Origin: Solidesulfovibrio fructosivorans JJ]
Lineage (GTDB): Bacteria; Desulfobacterota; Desulfovibrionia; Desulfovibrionales; Desulfovibrionaceae
Assembly (NCBI RefSeq): GCF_000179555.1
Contig: NZ_AECZ01000041.1
Location: 1 to 33,768 of the forward strand
Direction of reading: 5' to 3'
Length of the DNA: 33,768 nucleotides
The notes beneath the pieces were generated by a model that was not told the origin of the DNA, did not search any database, and saw only the letters and a program-made list of their open reading frames with translations. The position numbers and the translations under genes are program-made. This document shows, one piece after another, positions 1 through 7,477 of the stretch (position 1 is its first letter; each line of letters opens with the position of its first letter).

Positions 1-23
1 CACATCTTCTCCCTTCCTCCTCC

Positions 24-347
24 CTAAAATAACCTCCCCACCGCGACGATGGCCATGCCGAGGGCCACGGGGCCGAAGAAGCCGCGTGTTTTGATGGCCA
101 GGGCCAGGGCGGCCAGTCCCGCCCACAGGGTCAGGTTTTCCAGACCCAGTTGAAGGTGGTTTTCCTGGATGAGGAGGGCCGGCGCGGCCAGGGCGGCCAG
201 TACCGCCGCCGGCACGTGGGAGAGGAAGCGGATGACGGGGGCCGGCAGCGTGCGCCCGGAGAGGACGAGCAGCGGCGCGCAGCGCGTGGCGTAGGTCACC
301 GCAGCCATGGCGCAGATGATGCAGAAGATGCCTATCTGTCCGTCCAT
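24..347 (-). CDS. azlD: AzlD-type branched-chain amino acid exporter small subunit
   Basis: A 107-residue, strongly hydrophobic protein that begins MDGQIGIFC and contains the family-typical stretch AAVTYATRCAPLL near its N-terminus, followed by three further apolar segments. Length and hydropathy match the AzlD family (about 100-110 aa), the small partner of AzlC in branched-chain amino acid efflux across the inner membrane. I chose the ATG at 347 because the longer in-frame extension overlaps azlC completely and is Arg/Gly-rich antisense-like sequence. The start lies 16 nt inside the end of azlC, so the two are very probably translationally coupled. Function is by family; substrate is not visible from sequence. 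Confidence 0.9.
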   Translation of the reverse strand: MDGQIGIFCIICAMAAVTYATRCAPLLVLSGRTLPAPVIRFLSHVPAAVLAALAAPALLIQENHLQLGLENLTLWAGLAALALAIKTRGFFGPVALGMAIVAVGRLF

Positions 348-1042
348 GCCGCCACCGCCGTGCCGCACGCCGCGCCGGCGAGTCCGGCCGCGAGCGTTCC
401 GAATCCCGAAGCCCCGTGAAGGGCCGCCACGAGCGAAAATGCCGCCCCGGCCAGAGCCGCCGCCACATGGGAAAGACCCTTGAGCTGGCCGGCCAGAAGG
501 GCCACGAACATTCCGGGCAGCGCGAAATCCAGGGCAAAGGCCCGGCCGTCGCCGAGCGCGTCGCCGACGATCACGCCGAGCGCCGTCCCCAGGACCCAGG
601 ACGCCTGGGCCAGCAGGTTGATGGACAGGGTGCGCGCCTTGTCCGTATCGCCCCGGCCGAAGCGGGCCGCGTGCAGGGCGAAGCTCTCGTCGGTCAGCTC
701 GAAGGAAAAGGCGGCCAGCTCCCGCTTGCGCCAGCCGGAGAGCAGCGGGGCCATGGCCGCCGAAAAGAGCACGTGGCGCAAATTGACGGCAAGGGTGGTG
801 ATGACGATGGAAAGCCCGGAGGCCCCGGCCGCGAAAAGCCCCACCGCCACGAGCTGGGCCGAGCCGGCGTAGACCAAAAGCGACATGGCCAGCACGTTGA
901 GCGCCCCGAGTCCGGCCTTGCCGGCGAGCACCCCATAGGCCATACCAACCGGAACGTACCCCAGGGCGATGGGCAGGGTCTGGCCCATGGCCGCGCGCCA
1001 CACCGTCTCGGGGGCGCCGGTATGTTCTCCGCTATACGACAT
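332..1042 (-). CDS. azlC: AzlC-type branched-chain amino acid exporter large subunit
   Basis: A 236-residue multi-pass membrane protein with the AzlC signature region (ALGYVPVGMAYGVLAGKAGL near residue 25, then VNLRHVLFSAAMAPLL and the acidic ELTDESFAL segment). With AzlD it forms an inner-membrane exporter for branched-chain amino acids or analogues. The start is ATG at 1042, preceded at about 5 nt by AGAGG on the minus strand; an upstream in-frame ATG at 1072 has no comparable ribosome site. It is divergent from the hydrolase gene at 1078 with only 35 bp between the start codons, so at least one promoter must lie inside the neighbouring coding sequence. Family assignment is firm; substrate is inferred. 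Confidence 0.92.
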   Translation of the reverse strand: MSYSGEHTGAPETVWRAAMGQTLPIALGYVPVGMAYGVLAGKAGLGALNVLAMSLLVYAGSAQLVAVGLFAAGASGLSIVITTLAVNLRHVLFSAAMAPLLSGWRKRELAAFSFELTDESFALHAARFGRGDTDKARTLSINLLAQASWVLGTALGVIVGDALGDGRAFALDFALPGMFVALLAGQLKGLSHVAAALAGAAFSLVAALHGASGFGTLAAGLAGAACGTAVAAWTDR

Positions 1043-1077
1043 ACAATCCTCTTTCCGGGAGATACGCGTCACGCGCC

Positions 1078-1902
1078 ATGAAAATCGTCGCCTTCGTTCT
1101 TACGGCCCTGGGCCTGGCCTACGGCAGCTACCTCGTCTACCTGTACATCGCCCAGGACGGCATGGTCTTTCCCGGCCGGGCGGCCGATGCGGCCCGTGAA
1201 CAGGAAATCGGCCGCTACTATGCCGACCTGCGACCATTCGACGTCACGGCCGCCGACGGCACGAAGCTGACGGGGTATTATCTGCCCCGTACACGAAACG
1301 GCCATCCGGCCCCGGCGGTGTTGTATTTTTGCGGCAACGCCGAGCAGCAGTCCGGCTTTTTCCTATGGTCTCCAAACGAATTGCAGCCCTATGGCGTGGC
1401 CGGCGTGGACTACCGGGGCTACGGCCATTCGGCCGGAAAGGCAACGGAAAAGGCCCTCAAGTCCGACGCCCTGGCCGTCTACGACGCCCTGGCCCAAAAG
1501 CTCGGCGACGATCCCCGCATCCTGGTCATGGGCCGAAGCCTGGGCACGGCCCTGGCCGCCTGGGTGGCGGCGCGGCGTCCCGTGGCCGGGCTGATCCTGG
1601 TCACGCCCTTCGATTCGCTGGCCTCCGTGGGCCAGCAGGCCCACCCCTTCGTGCCGGTGCGGCTGCTCATGAAATACCCGTTCAACGTGCTGCCGGACGC
1701 GGCCAAGGTGCGCGCCCCCACGCTGTTCCTCGTAGCCGGCGAGGATACCCTGGTCCCGCCCGTCCATGCCGAGCGCCTGGCCGCGGCCTGGAAAGGCCCC
1801 AAGGAAGTGCGCGTCATCGACGGCGCGACCCACGGCAACATCGTGGATACCCCGGAATACTGGACGTACATACGCGATTTCGTCAAGAAACACCTGCATT
1901 AG
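1078..1902 (+). CDS. Membrane-anchored alpha/beta hydrolase (BEM46/ABHD13-like)
   Basis: A 274-residue serine hydrolase. Residues 1-24 form one hydrophobic segment, a likely signal anchor that would place the catalytic domain outside the cytoplasmic membrane. The fold is visible in order: FCGNAEQ oxyanion region (84-90), GVDYRGYGHSAG (109-120), nucleophile elbow GRSLG with Ser154, LVAGEDTLVPP with catalytic Asp223, and ATHGNI with His252. This is the layout of the BEM46/ABHD13 group of peptidase-like or esterase-like hydrolases. The substrate cannot be deduced. Downstream, modD follows on the same strand after 94 bp, so co-transcription is possible but the products have no obvious link. The ribosome site is weak (GGGAG about 17 nt upstream). 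Confidence 0.88.
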   Translation: MKIVAFVLTALGLAYGSYLVYLYIAQDGMVFPGRAADAAREQEIGRYYADLRPFDVTAADGTKLTGYYLPRTRNGHPAPAVLYFCGNAEQQSGFFLWSPNELQPYGVAGVDYRGYGHSAGKATEKALKSDALAVYDALAQKLGDDPRILVMGRSLGTALAAWVAARRPVAGLILVTPFDSLASVGQQAHPFVPVRLLMKYPFNVLPDAAKVRAPTLFLVAGEDTLVPPVHAERLAAAWKGPKEVRVIDGATHGNIVDTPEYWTYIRDFVKKHLH

Positions 1903-1996
1903 GAAAGGGCGCGGGGCCCCCTTACGCCCCTGCGTCCCGTGGCCCTGTCGGCCGTATTCCCGCCCGGACCAAACCGCATCCGAAGGAGGACACAAC

Positions 1997-2848
1997 ATGG
2001 CGCTGCCGGTATCCGACCAATTGCTCGAACGATTGATGGAAGAGGATGTCCCTTACGGCGACCTGACGACGAAGATACTCGGCATCGGGCACAAGCCGGG
2101 AAAAATCGTTTTTTCGACGCGGGAGCCCACGGTGCTGTGCGCCACCGAAGAGGCCGCCGGGATATTGAAAAAATTCGGAGCCGAAATACGGCTTGCCAAG
2201 CCGAGCGGGGAATATCTCCCGGAAGGCGTCGTCTTTCTCGAAGCGGAGGGCACCGCCGCCGCGCTGCACGCGGGCTGGCGTCTGGCTCTAAACCTCCTCG
2301 AATACGTGTCGGGCATCGCCACGCGCACCCGAAGAATCGTCGACATCGCGAAGAAGATCAATCCGGACATCTCGATCGCCCCGACCCGCAAGTCCTTTCC
2401 GGGGACGAAAAAACTGGCGATCAAGGCGGTGGAATGCGCCGGCGCGCGCCCGCACCGCCTGGGGTTGTCCGAGTCCATTTTGATTTTCAAGCACCACATG
2501 GCCTTCCTGGGCGGCCTGGAAAGCCTGTGCGCGGACATCAAGCGGCTTCGGGTCGAAGCGCCGAGCATGAAGCTGGCCATCGAGGTCGAGGACGAAGCCG
2601 GGGCGCTGTCCGCGGCAAAGGCCGGCTTCGACATCATCCAGGTCGACAAGATGGCCAGCGCCGGCCTCATCGAACTGATCGGCAAGGTGCGCGCCATTAA
2701 TCCGACGATACTGATCGCCGCCGCCGGAGGCGTCAACGAGGCCAACACCGCGGAATACGCCGCGACCGGAGCGGACATTCTTGTGCTCTCGTCGGTCTTT
2801 TTCGGCAAGACCAGCGACATAGGAGCCCGCATCGTTCCTCTGCCGTGA
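1997..2848 (+). CDS. modD: ModD, nicotinate-nucleotide pyrophosphorylase-like molybdenum-associated protein
   Basis: A 283-residue member of the quinolinate phosphoribosyltransferase fold. Visible landmarks: VPYGDLTT at the N-terminus (where NadC has the DxT motif), TRKSFPGTKKLAIKAV (NadC TRKTTPG region), HRLGLSESILIFKHH (where NadC has HRMGLxDxxLIKxNH), and AIEVEDEAGALSA followed by DIIQVDKM. The SESILIF variant points to the ModD branch rather than NadC. ModD is found with molybdate transport genes in other bacteria and its reaction is unproven. No modABC genes occur in this window, so this copy is an orphan. Start ATG 1997 has an excellent AAGGAGG at 1983-1989. What follows for 170 bp is palindrome-rich regulatory DNA. 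Confidence 0.85.
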   Translation: MALPVSDQLLERLMEEDVPYGDLTTKILGIGHKPGKIVFSTREPTVLCATEEAAGILKKFGAEIRLAKPSGEYLPEGVVFLEAEGTAAALHAGWRLALNLLEYVSGIATRTRRIVDIAKKINPDISIAPTRKSFPGTKKLAIKAVECAGARPHRLGLSESILIFKHHMAFLGGLESLCADIKRLRVEAPSMKLAIEVEDEAGALSAAKAGFDIIQVDKMASAGLIELIGKVRAINPTILIAAAGGVNEANTAEYAATGADILVLSSVFFGKTSDIGARIVPLP

Positions 2849-2860
2849 GGGGGGCCGCGA

Positions 2861-2892
2861 CTTGACGGTCAAGGTTCGCTCCTGGTAGCGAA
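2861..2892. promoter_or_regulatory. Two small inverted repeats downstream of modD
   Basis: CTTGACGGTCAAG at 2861-2873 is a perfect 6+1+6 palindrome. It is followed directly by TTCGCT (2875-2880) and AGCGAA (2887-2892) around a 6-nt spacer. Neither is followed by a T tract, so a terminator is unlikely. Operator or RNA hairpin function for the DUF1835 gene 130 bp downstream is possible but unproven. Confidence 0.35.
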
Positions 2893-2970
2893 GTACTCGC
2901 TTTGTCGGAGCATCCATGTCCGCGGAAAGGGCTGCGCCCACGACATGCTGATCGCATCCCCGATCCGTAT

Positions 2971-3014
2971 CTCCCTTTTTTGTCTGAAGCGGGCACAGAC
3001 ACCAAAAAAGGGAG
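2971..3014 (+). promoter_or_regulatory. Hairpin that buries the ribosome binding site of the DUF1835 gene
   Basis: CTCCCTTTTTT at 2971-2981 is perfectly complementary to AAAAAAGGGAG at 3004-3014. Inside this, GTCTG (2982-2986) pairs with CAGAC (2996-3000), leaving a 3-nt bulge (3001-3003) and a 9-nt loop. The 3' arm holds GGGAG (3010-3014), the only Shine-Dalgarno-like sequence for the ATG at 3021, at 6 nt spacing. No T tract follows either arm, so it does not look like an ordinary terminator. Seen: the complementarity. Inferred: translational control. Confidence 0.6.
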
Positions 3015-3020
3015 CCCCCC

Positions 3021-4358
3021 ATGCCGCAATCGCTTGACCGAACCCGCAAGGCGTTTCAACTCAATCTCGAACAACAGCGCAAACGCGCCAAGGACCTTTG
3101 CCGGGCGGCAAGGCGGGGCGATCCCGCCGCCCTGGCCCGCGTCGCGAAGTGTCTGGCCGGCGCGGGCAAAGCGGCTCCCGCCGACGCGCAGGCGTTCAAG
3201 CTCGCGGACGCCCAGTGGGTCATCGCCCGCGAACTCGGGCTCGGCGGCTGGGCGCGGCTCAAAGAACACATCGCCGCCATGGAACGGGAACGGGCGGCCA
3301 TCGGCGGCCATGAAGCCCCCGACCACGGTCCGAAAACGCTGCATATCCGTTGCGGCGGCGACATTGCCGAGGCGCTCCGCCAGGCCGGCTTCACCGGGGA
3401 TTACCTGGAGTACGCCAATCCCTTTTGCCAGGGCCCGGTGACCGGGGAGCCCGACGACCCGGAGCGGCTTCTCGAGCGGGCCCGTTTTTTGGCGCAGAGC
3501 TACGGGAACCATCTCGGCATCACCTTCTCCCAATGCGAAACGCGGCTCAGGCGGGAGGAAGACCGGCTCGCCGCCGCCCCCCGCGACTACGAACGCGTCG
3601 TGTTGTGGTTCGAGCACGACAGCTTCGACCAGCTCATCCTGATCCGCTGTCTTTCCTTGTTCGCGGCGCATCGCCCGCCTCTTTTGGATCTGGTTTCGGC
3701 AAACCGGTTTCCCGGATCGCGCCGGTTCCTGGGCCTTGGCCAATTGCCGCCGGAAGGGCTACGGCTTTTATGGGCGGGTCGGAACCCCGTATCGGCGCAA
3801 CAAACGGCGCTTGGGCAAAAAGCCTGGAAAGCCCTGCAGTCGCCCGACCCGACAGGGCTCGCCGCTCTCGCGGACGAGCGCTCCGGCCTCCTGCCCGATC
3901 TTTCCCCGGCCCTGCGCCGCCATTTGCGGGAACTTCCCTCGGTCAGAAACGGCCTTAGCCTGACCGAGGAGCTCGTTCTCGCCAGCCTCGCCCGGGGCGG
4001 CGAGACCATAGGCGACATCTTCCATGGCCTTCTGACGGATCGCGAGCCCCTGCCCTGGCTCGGGGACATCATGTTCCTCTATATCGTCGAAGCAATGGGA
4101 AAGGCGCTGAGGCCGCCGTACGCCATTTCGCCGGAAACGGCGTCGGAGCCCTGGCAACGCCGTTTCCTGACGATCACCCCGGTCGGGGAGCAGGTGCTTT
4201 CGGGCGAGAGGGACTGGCTGACGCTTATGCCGCCGGAGCGATGGGTCGGCGGGGTCCGCATCGCGCCCGGGGCGGGCGCCTGGCGGTGGGACGAGGACAA
4301 GAATCGGCCGGTCTTCGTCCGACAGCCGACGCCAGCCTCCCCTTCGCCGCATTTGTAA
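3021..4358 (+). CDS. DUF1835 domain protein with N-terminal helical module
   Basis: A 445-residue cytoplasmic protein. Residues 1-95 resemble the helical module that often precedes repeat domains in bacterial proteins (LADAQWVIARELGLGGWARL, residues 61-80). Residues about 105-235 match DUF1835: LHIRCGGDIAEAL, then a GPVTG segment, and VVLWFEHDSFDQLILIRCL, the most recognisable family motif. The C-terminal third (LTEELVLASLARGGETIGDI, then LTITPVGEQVLSGERDWL) is typical of longer DUF1835 proteins and has a winged-helix-like look. The biochemical role of the family is unknown to me. Start ATG 3021; its GGGAG ribosome site lies in the 3' arm of a strong hairpin. Confidence 0.8.
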   Translation: MPQSLDRTRKAFQLNLEQQRKRAKDLCRAARRGDPAALARVAKCLAGAGKAAPADAQAFKLADAQWVIARELGLGGWARLKEHIAAMERERAAIGGHEAPDHGPKTLHIRCGGDIAEALRQAGFTGDYLEYANPFCQGPVTGEPDDPERLLERARFLAQSYGNHLGITFSQCETRLRREEDRLAAAPRDYERVVLWFEHDSFDQLILIRCLSLFAAHRPPLLDLVSANRFPGSRRFLGLGQLPPEGLRLLWAGRNPVSAQQTALGQKAWKALQSPDPTGLAALADERSGLLPDLSPALRRHLRELPSVRNGLSLTEELVLASLARGGETIGDIFHGLLTDREPLPWLGDIMFLYIVEAMGKALRPPYAISPETASEPWQRRFLTITPVGEQVLSGERDWLTLMPPERWVGGVRIAPGAGAWRWDEDKNRPVFVRQPTPASPSPHL

Positions 4359-4448
4359 CCGCAACGGGCTTGCCAAAGCGCCGGGTTCATGTACCTCCTG
4401 GTATAGGAAAGACGAATCGCCGTTTTCCCTTTAGCCCGGAGGTCCGCC

Positions 4449-5651
4449 ATGCGCGTTGACGACCATGCCCATGTCTTCACCTTCAAGACGTTTCTGACCC
4501 GTGCGGCCGAAGCCGACCTCAAGGTCCGCCTCATGGCCTGGCATCTGTCCGAAGCGGCCGCCAACGATGCGGTCAGGCTGGCCAAGGCGGTGCTGCTCGG
4601 CGAGAACGCCGATGTCCGTCTGGCCGCGTTCGCGGCGACGTGGGGCCTCGGCGGGAGTCCCATCCTGGAATTTTTGCGCCGGGGCTGTCTGCCGGATATC
4701 GGCGCGGTGACGGACGCGCTCATGGCCGATACGGCGACGGCCGCGGAGGAGGCCGATGCCGCCGCCGTGCTGCTCATGATGGACGTGGTGGACCAGGACT
4801 CCACACCGGAGGAGCTGGCCCTCTACGAAACCCAGTTCACCCAGACGGCCGACCAGGCCGAGCGCTATCCCGGCCGGGCGTTGCCCTTTGTGATGATCAA
4901 CCCCCTGCGCGGCAACGCCGCCCTGGACTATCTGCGGCGCGGCCTCGACGAGGGGCGCTGCGTCGGGGTCAAGCTCTACCCGTCGCTCGGCTACACCGTC
5001 ACCGACCCGATGATCCCGAAGATCCTGCGCGCCTGCCAGGACGCCGCCGCGCCGATCATCATGCACTGCAACGACGCCGGGTTCTGCGGCCCGGGTTACG
5101 ACTGCACCTATTGCTCGCCCATGGATTGGCAGGACGCGGTCGCGGACTACGACGTGCGTTTCGATTTCGCCCACTTCGGCGACCACACCAAAGGCAACGC
5201 GGCCAGCGACACCCATCCGTCCTGGCGCGACTTCATCACCACGCTCATGGACCGCTTCCCCGACCGGGTCTACGCCGACGTGTCCTACCAGTCCGGTCCC
5301 CTGGGCACGCCGGAGGAGCGGGAAGCCTATGTCGCCTGGCTCAAAGGGCAGCTGGCCAACGAGAAGCGCGGCAAGAACATCCTCTTCGGCACCGACAGCT
5401 TTCTTATTTTTCTGGCGACGACGGCCAGGAACTATTGGGATTTCTTCAAGACCGCCCTGGGCGACGATTTCAACCGGATCGCCGTGGAGAACCCGGCCCG
5501 GTTCCTGGGCCTGCCGGCGGCGGGGACGGCCCCGGACCCGAATACGGCCCTGGGCCGGCATGTGGCCTATCTGCGGGAGCGCAAAAACGCCCCGGACAGC
5601 CGCTTCGGCCAGGGCTCGGCCCCGGCGGGCTGGCTGGCCGGCCTGCTATGA
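4449..5651 (+). CDS. Amidohydrolase-superfamily metal-dependent hydrolase
   Basis: A 400-residue protein with TIM-barrel amidohydrolase landmarks: HAH metal motif at residues 6-8 (DDHAHVF), VKLYP with Lys175, IIMHCND with His206, DFAHFGDH with His242, and FGTDSF with Asp316. This is the amidohydrolase_2-like arrangement; the reaction (hydrolysis or decarboxylation) cannot be told. Four cysteines cluster just after the His206 strand (C207, C213, C219, C222), which is unusual for the family. Start ATG 4449 is supported by GGAGG at 4438-4442. Its stop codon overlaps the stop of the convergent hflX gene by 6 bp, with no room for a terminator between them. Confidence 0.82.
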   Translation: MRVDDHAHVFTFKTFLTRAAEADLKVRLMAWHLSEAAANDAVRLAKAVLLGENADVRLAAFAATWGLGGSPILEFLRRGCLPDIGAVTDALMADTATAAEEADAAAVLLMMDVVDQDSTPEELALYETQFTQTADQAERYPGRALPFVMINPLRGNAALDYLRRGLDEGRCVGVKLYPSLGYTVTDPMIPKILRACQDAAAPIIMHCNDAGFCGPGYDCTYCSPMDWQDAVADYDVRFDFAHFGDHTKGNAASDTHPSWRDFITTLMDRFPDRVYADVSYQSGPLGTPEEREAYVAWLKGQLANEKRGKNILFGTDSFLIFLATTARNYWDFFKTALGDDFNRIAVENPARFLGLPAAGTAPDPNTALGRHVAYLRERKNAPDSRFGQGSAPAGWLAGLL

Positions 5652-7358
5652 GGCTTCGAGCGGGGACGCGGGCGCGCAGGAAGAGGACGGCAGCGTGCCG
5701 GAATCGCGCACGCCCGGCCCAGGGCGCACTTTGGAGAGAATGGCGTCGGTCAGGTCTCCGAGGCCCTCGCGGCTGCGGGCCGAGACCGTTATGGCCTCCG
5801 GGAAGCAGTTTTTGAGCGAGCCCCGCAGGTCCTCGGGCACGGCGTCCCATTTGTTGAGCACGAAAATCCGGGGGATGTCGCCAAGGCCCATCTCGCGCAG
5901 GATTTCGGCCACGGCCGTGGCCTGGTTTTCCACTTCCGGATGGGAGGCGTCGGCCACGGCCACGAGCAGGTCCGCCGCTTCGAGCTCTTCCAGGGTGGCC
6001 CGGAAGGCTTCCTTGAGCTCCTTGGGCAGCTCGCGGATGAATCCCACCGTGTCGGTCAGGATGATCTCGCGGTCGCAGGGAAAGCGCAGCCGCCGGCTGG
6101 TCGGGTCCAGGGTGGCGAAAAGCCGGTTCTCGGCCAGCACGGCGCTGCCGGTGAGCGTGTTTAAGAGCGTGGACTTGCCGGCGTTGGTGTAGCCCACAAG
6201 CGACACCACCGGGAGCCCCGCCCGCGCCCGGCCGGCCCGGGCCGCGGCCCGGCGCTTGCGCAGGTTTTTCAGTTCGTCCTTGATGCGGCCGATGCGTTCG
6301 CGGATGCGCCGCCGGTCCACCTCGAGCTTGGTTTCGCCCGGGCCCCGGCCGCCGATGCCGCCCATGAGCCGGGACATGGCCCTGTCCTGGCGCACCAGGC
6401 GCGGTTGCAGGTATTTGAGCTGGGCCATCTCCACTTGGAGCTTGCCCGAGCGCGTGGCCGCGTGCTGGGCGAAGATGTCCAGGATCAGCTGGGTGCGGTC
6501 GATGACCCGCAGCTGGGTCACCTCGGTGAGGTTGCGGATCTGGGACGGGGACAGCTCGCCGTCGAAGACGAGCAGCGAAGCGCCGCAGCGAAGCGCCGCC
6601 ACCTCGATCTCGGCCAGCTTGCCCTTGCCCAGGATGAATTTCGGATTGACCGTCGCCACCCGCTGCACCACGGTCTCGGCCACCTCCAGGCCGGCCGTGT
6701 CGGCCAGGGCGGCCAGCTCGTCGAGGGAGGCTTCCTGGACGGCCCGGGGCGCGCTCGACACGCTGACCAGCACCGCCTTTTCCCGACCGGACGGGGCCGT
6801 GCCCGGAGCGGCCAGCTTTCCGCCTTCGCGGGCCAGTTCCTCTTCCAAGGCCGTGGCCAGGGCGTTGAAATCCTCCTCCACCTTGTCGAAAGGCAGCGGC
6901 GGCAGGATGTCGTAGGGCGCGTCCCCGGCCCCGGGCGGCAGCAGATGGGCGATGTGGAGCCTCACCGGCTGGGCGAGGTGGTTGACGGTCAGGGCGGCCA
7001 CGCTGTCCAGGCGCAAAAAGAGCATGTCCGTCAGGTCCTCTTCGGTGAGGCCCTCGTCGGTCAGATGGACGTGGAGCAGGCGCAGACCGCGCAGGCGTCC
7101 GGCGCCGAGGCGGGAGCGGTCGAGTTCCGGGATGAGGATGCCCTTGGGCGTGCCGACCAGGATAAGCGACGGTCGGCCCTTGCGGTCAATTAAAAGTCCG
7201 ACCTGCCGGCCGATGCCGTAGGCGATGGCGGCCAGCTCCCGGGCCTGGTCCGGGGTGTAGCCCCCGACGGACGGGTAGCGGCGGGCGCCCAGGCGCTCCA
7301 GCGCCCGCATCTGGCTGGGCTTGAGACCGACGGTGTTGCCTTGGACCTTGGCGGCGAT
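5646..7358 (-). CDS. hflX: GTPase HflX (probable non-canonical ATC start)
   Basis: Ribosome-associated GTPase HflX, which splits or rescues stalled 70S ribosomes. Counting from the ATG at 7310 (554 aa): family N-terminal domain, HflX core (NPKFILGKGKLAEI near 222, VFDGELSPSQIRNL near 248, GRGPGETKLEVDRR at 321), G1 GYTNAGKST at 373, DTVGF switch, and NKWD. The long N-terminal domain is the delta-proteobacterial form. The conserved start of that form (GNTVGLKPSQ) is encoded upstream of 7310, in frame, yet between the preceding in-frame stop and 7310 there is no ATG, GTG or TTG. An AAGGGG sequence (7370-7365, minus) stands 6 nt before an ATC at 7358, which I take as the probable start; 7310 is the first canonical alternative and has no ribosome site. 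Confidence 0.88.
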   Translation of the reverse strand: MAAKVQGNTVGLKPSQMRALERLGARRYPSVGGYTPDQARELAAIAYGIGRQVGLLIDRKGRPSLILVGTPKGILIPELDRSRLGAGRLRGLRLLHVHLTDEGLTEEDLTDMLFLRLDSVAALTVNHLAQPVRLHIAHLLPPGAGDAPYDILPPLPFDKVEEDFNALATALEEELAREGGKLAAPGTAPSGREKAVLVSVSSAPRAVQEASLDELAALADTAGLEVAETVVQRVATVNPKFILGKGKLAEIEVAALRCGASLLVFDGELSPSQIRNLTEVTQLRVIDRTQLILDIFAQHAATRSGKLQVEMAQLKYLQPRLVRQDRAMSRLMGGIGGRGPGETKLEVDRRRIRERIGRIKDELKNLRKRRAAARAGRARAGLPVVSLVGYTNAGKSTLLNTLTGSAVLAENRLFATLDPTSRRLRFPCDREIILTDTVGFIRELPKELKEAFRATLEELEAADLLVAVADASHPEVENQATAVAEILREMGLGDIPRIFVLNKWDAVPEDLRGSLKNCFPEAITVSARSREGLGDLTDAILSKVRPGPGVRDSGTLPSSSCAPASPLEAS

Positions 7359-7427
7359 GATGATCCCCTTTGGAAAAGCGTTGTTTGGCCGGCGGAACGT
7401 ACCCCGTTAAAAGTTTTTGAAGGGGGT

Positions 7428-7463
7428 CCAGGGGGAAACTTTTTTCAAAAAGTTTCCCCCTGG
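7428..7463. terminator. Hairpin of composite repeat, copy 1 (partial)
   Basis: A perfect 17-bp stem: CCAGGGGGAAACTTTTT (7428-7444) with AAAAAGTTTCCCCCTGG (7447-7463) and a 2-nt loop. The adjacent sequence at 7405-7427 (CCGTTAAAAG, then TTTTTGAAGGGGG) matches the right half of the composite element seen at 13594-13742 and 14982-15145. It lies 14 bp beyond the stop of the minus-strand membrane protein gene and is best read as that gene's transcription terminator. Confidence 0.65.
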
Positions 7464-7477
7464 CCGCCGGAGGCATT

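Noticed and set aside
24-1001. 325-residue reading covering azlC and azlD on the minus strand
   Set aside because: Only the last 107 residues are AzlD; the rest is azlC DNA read in the wrong frame.
2971-3014. Intrinsic terminator for modD
   Set aside because: The T run is inside the 5' arm and no T tract follows the stem on either strand, so an RNA switch over the ribosome site fits better.
4359-4448. Promoter TTGCCA to TATAGG before the amidohydrolase
   Set aside because: The spacer is 26 bp, far outside the working range.
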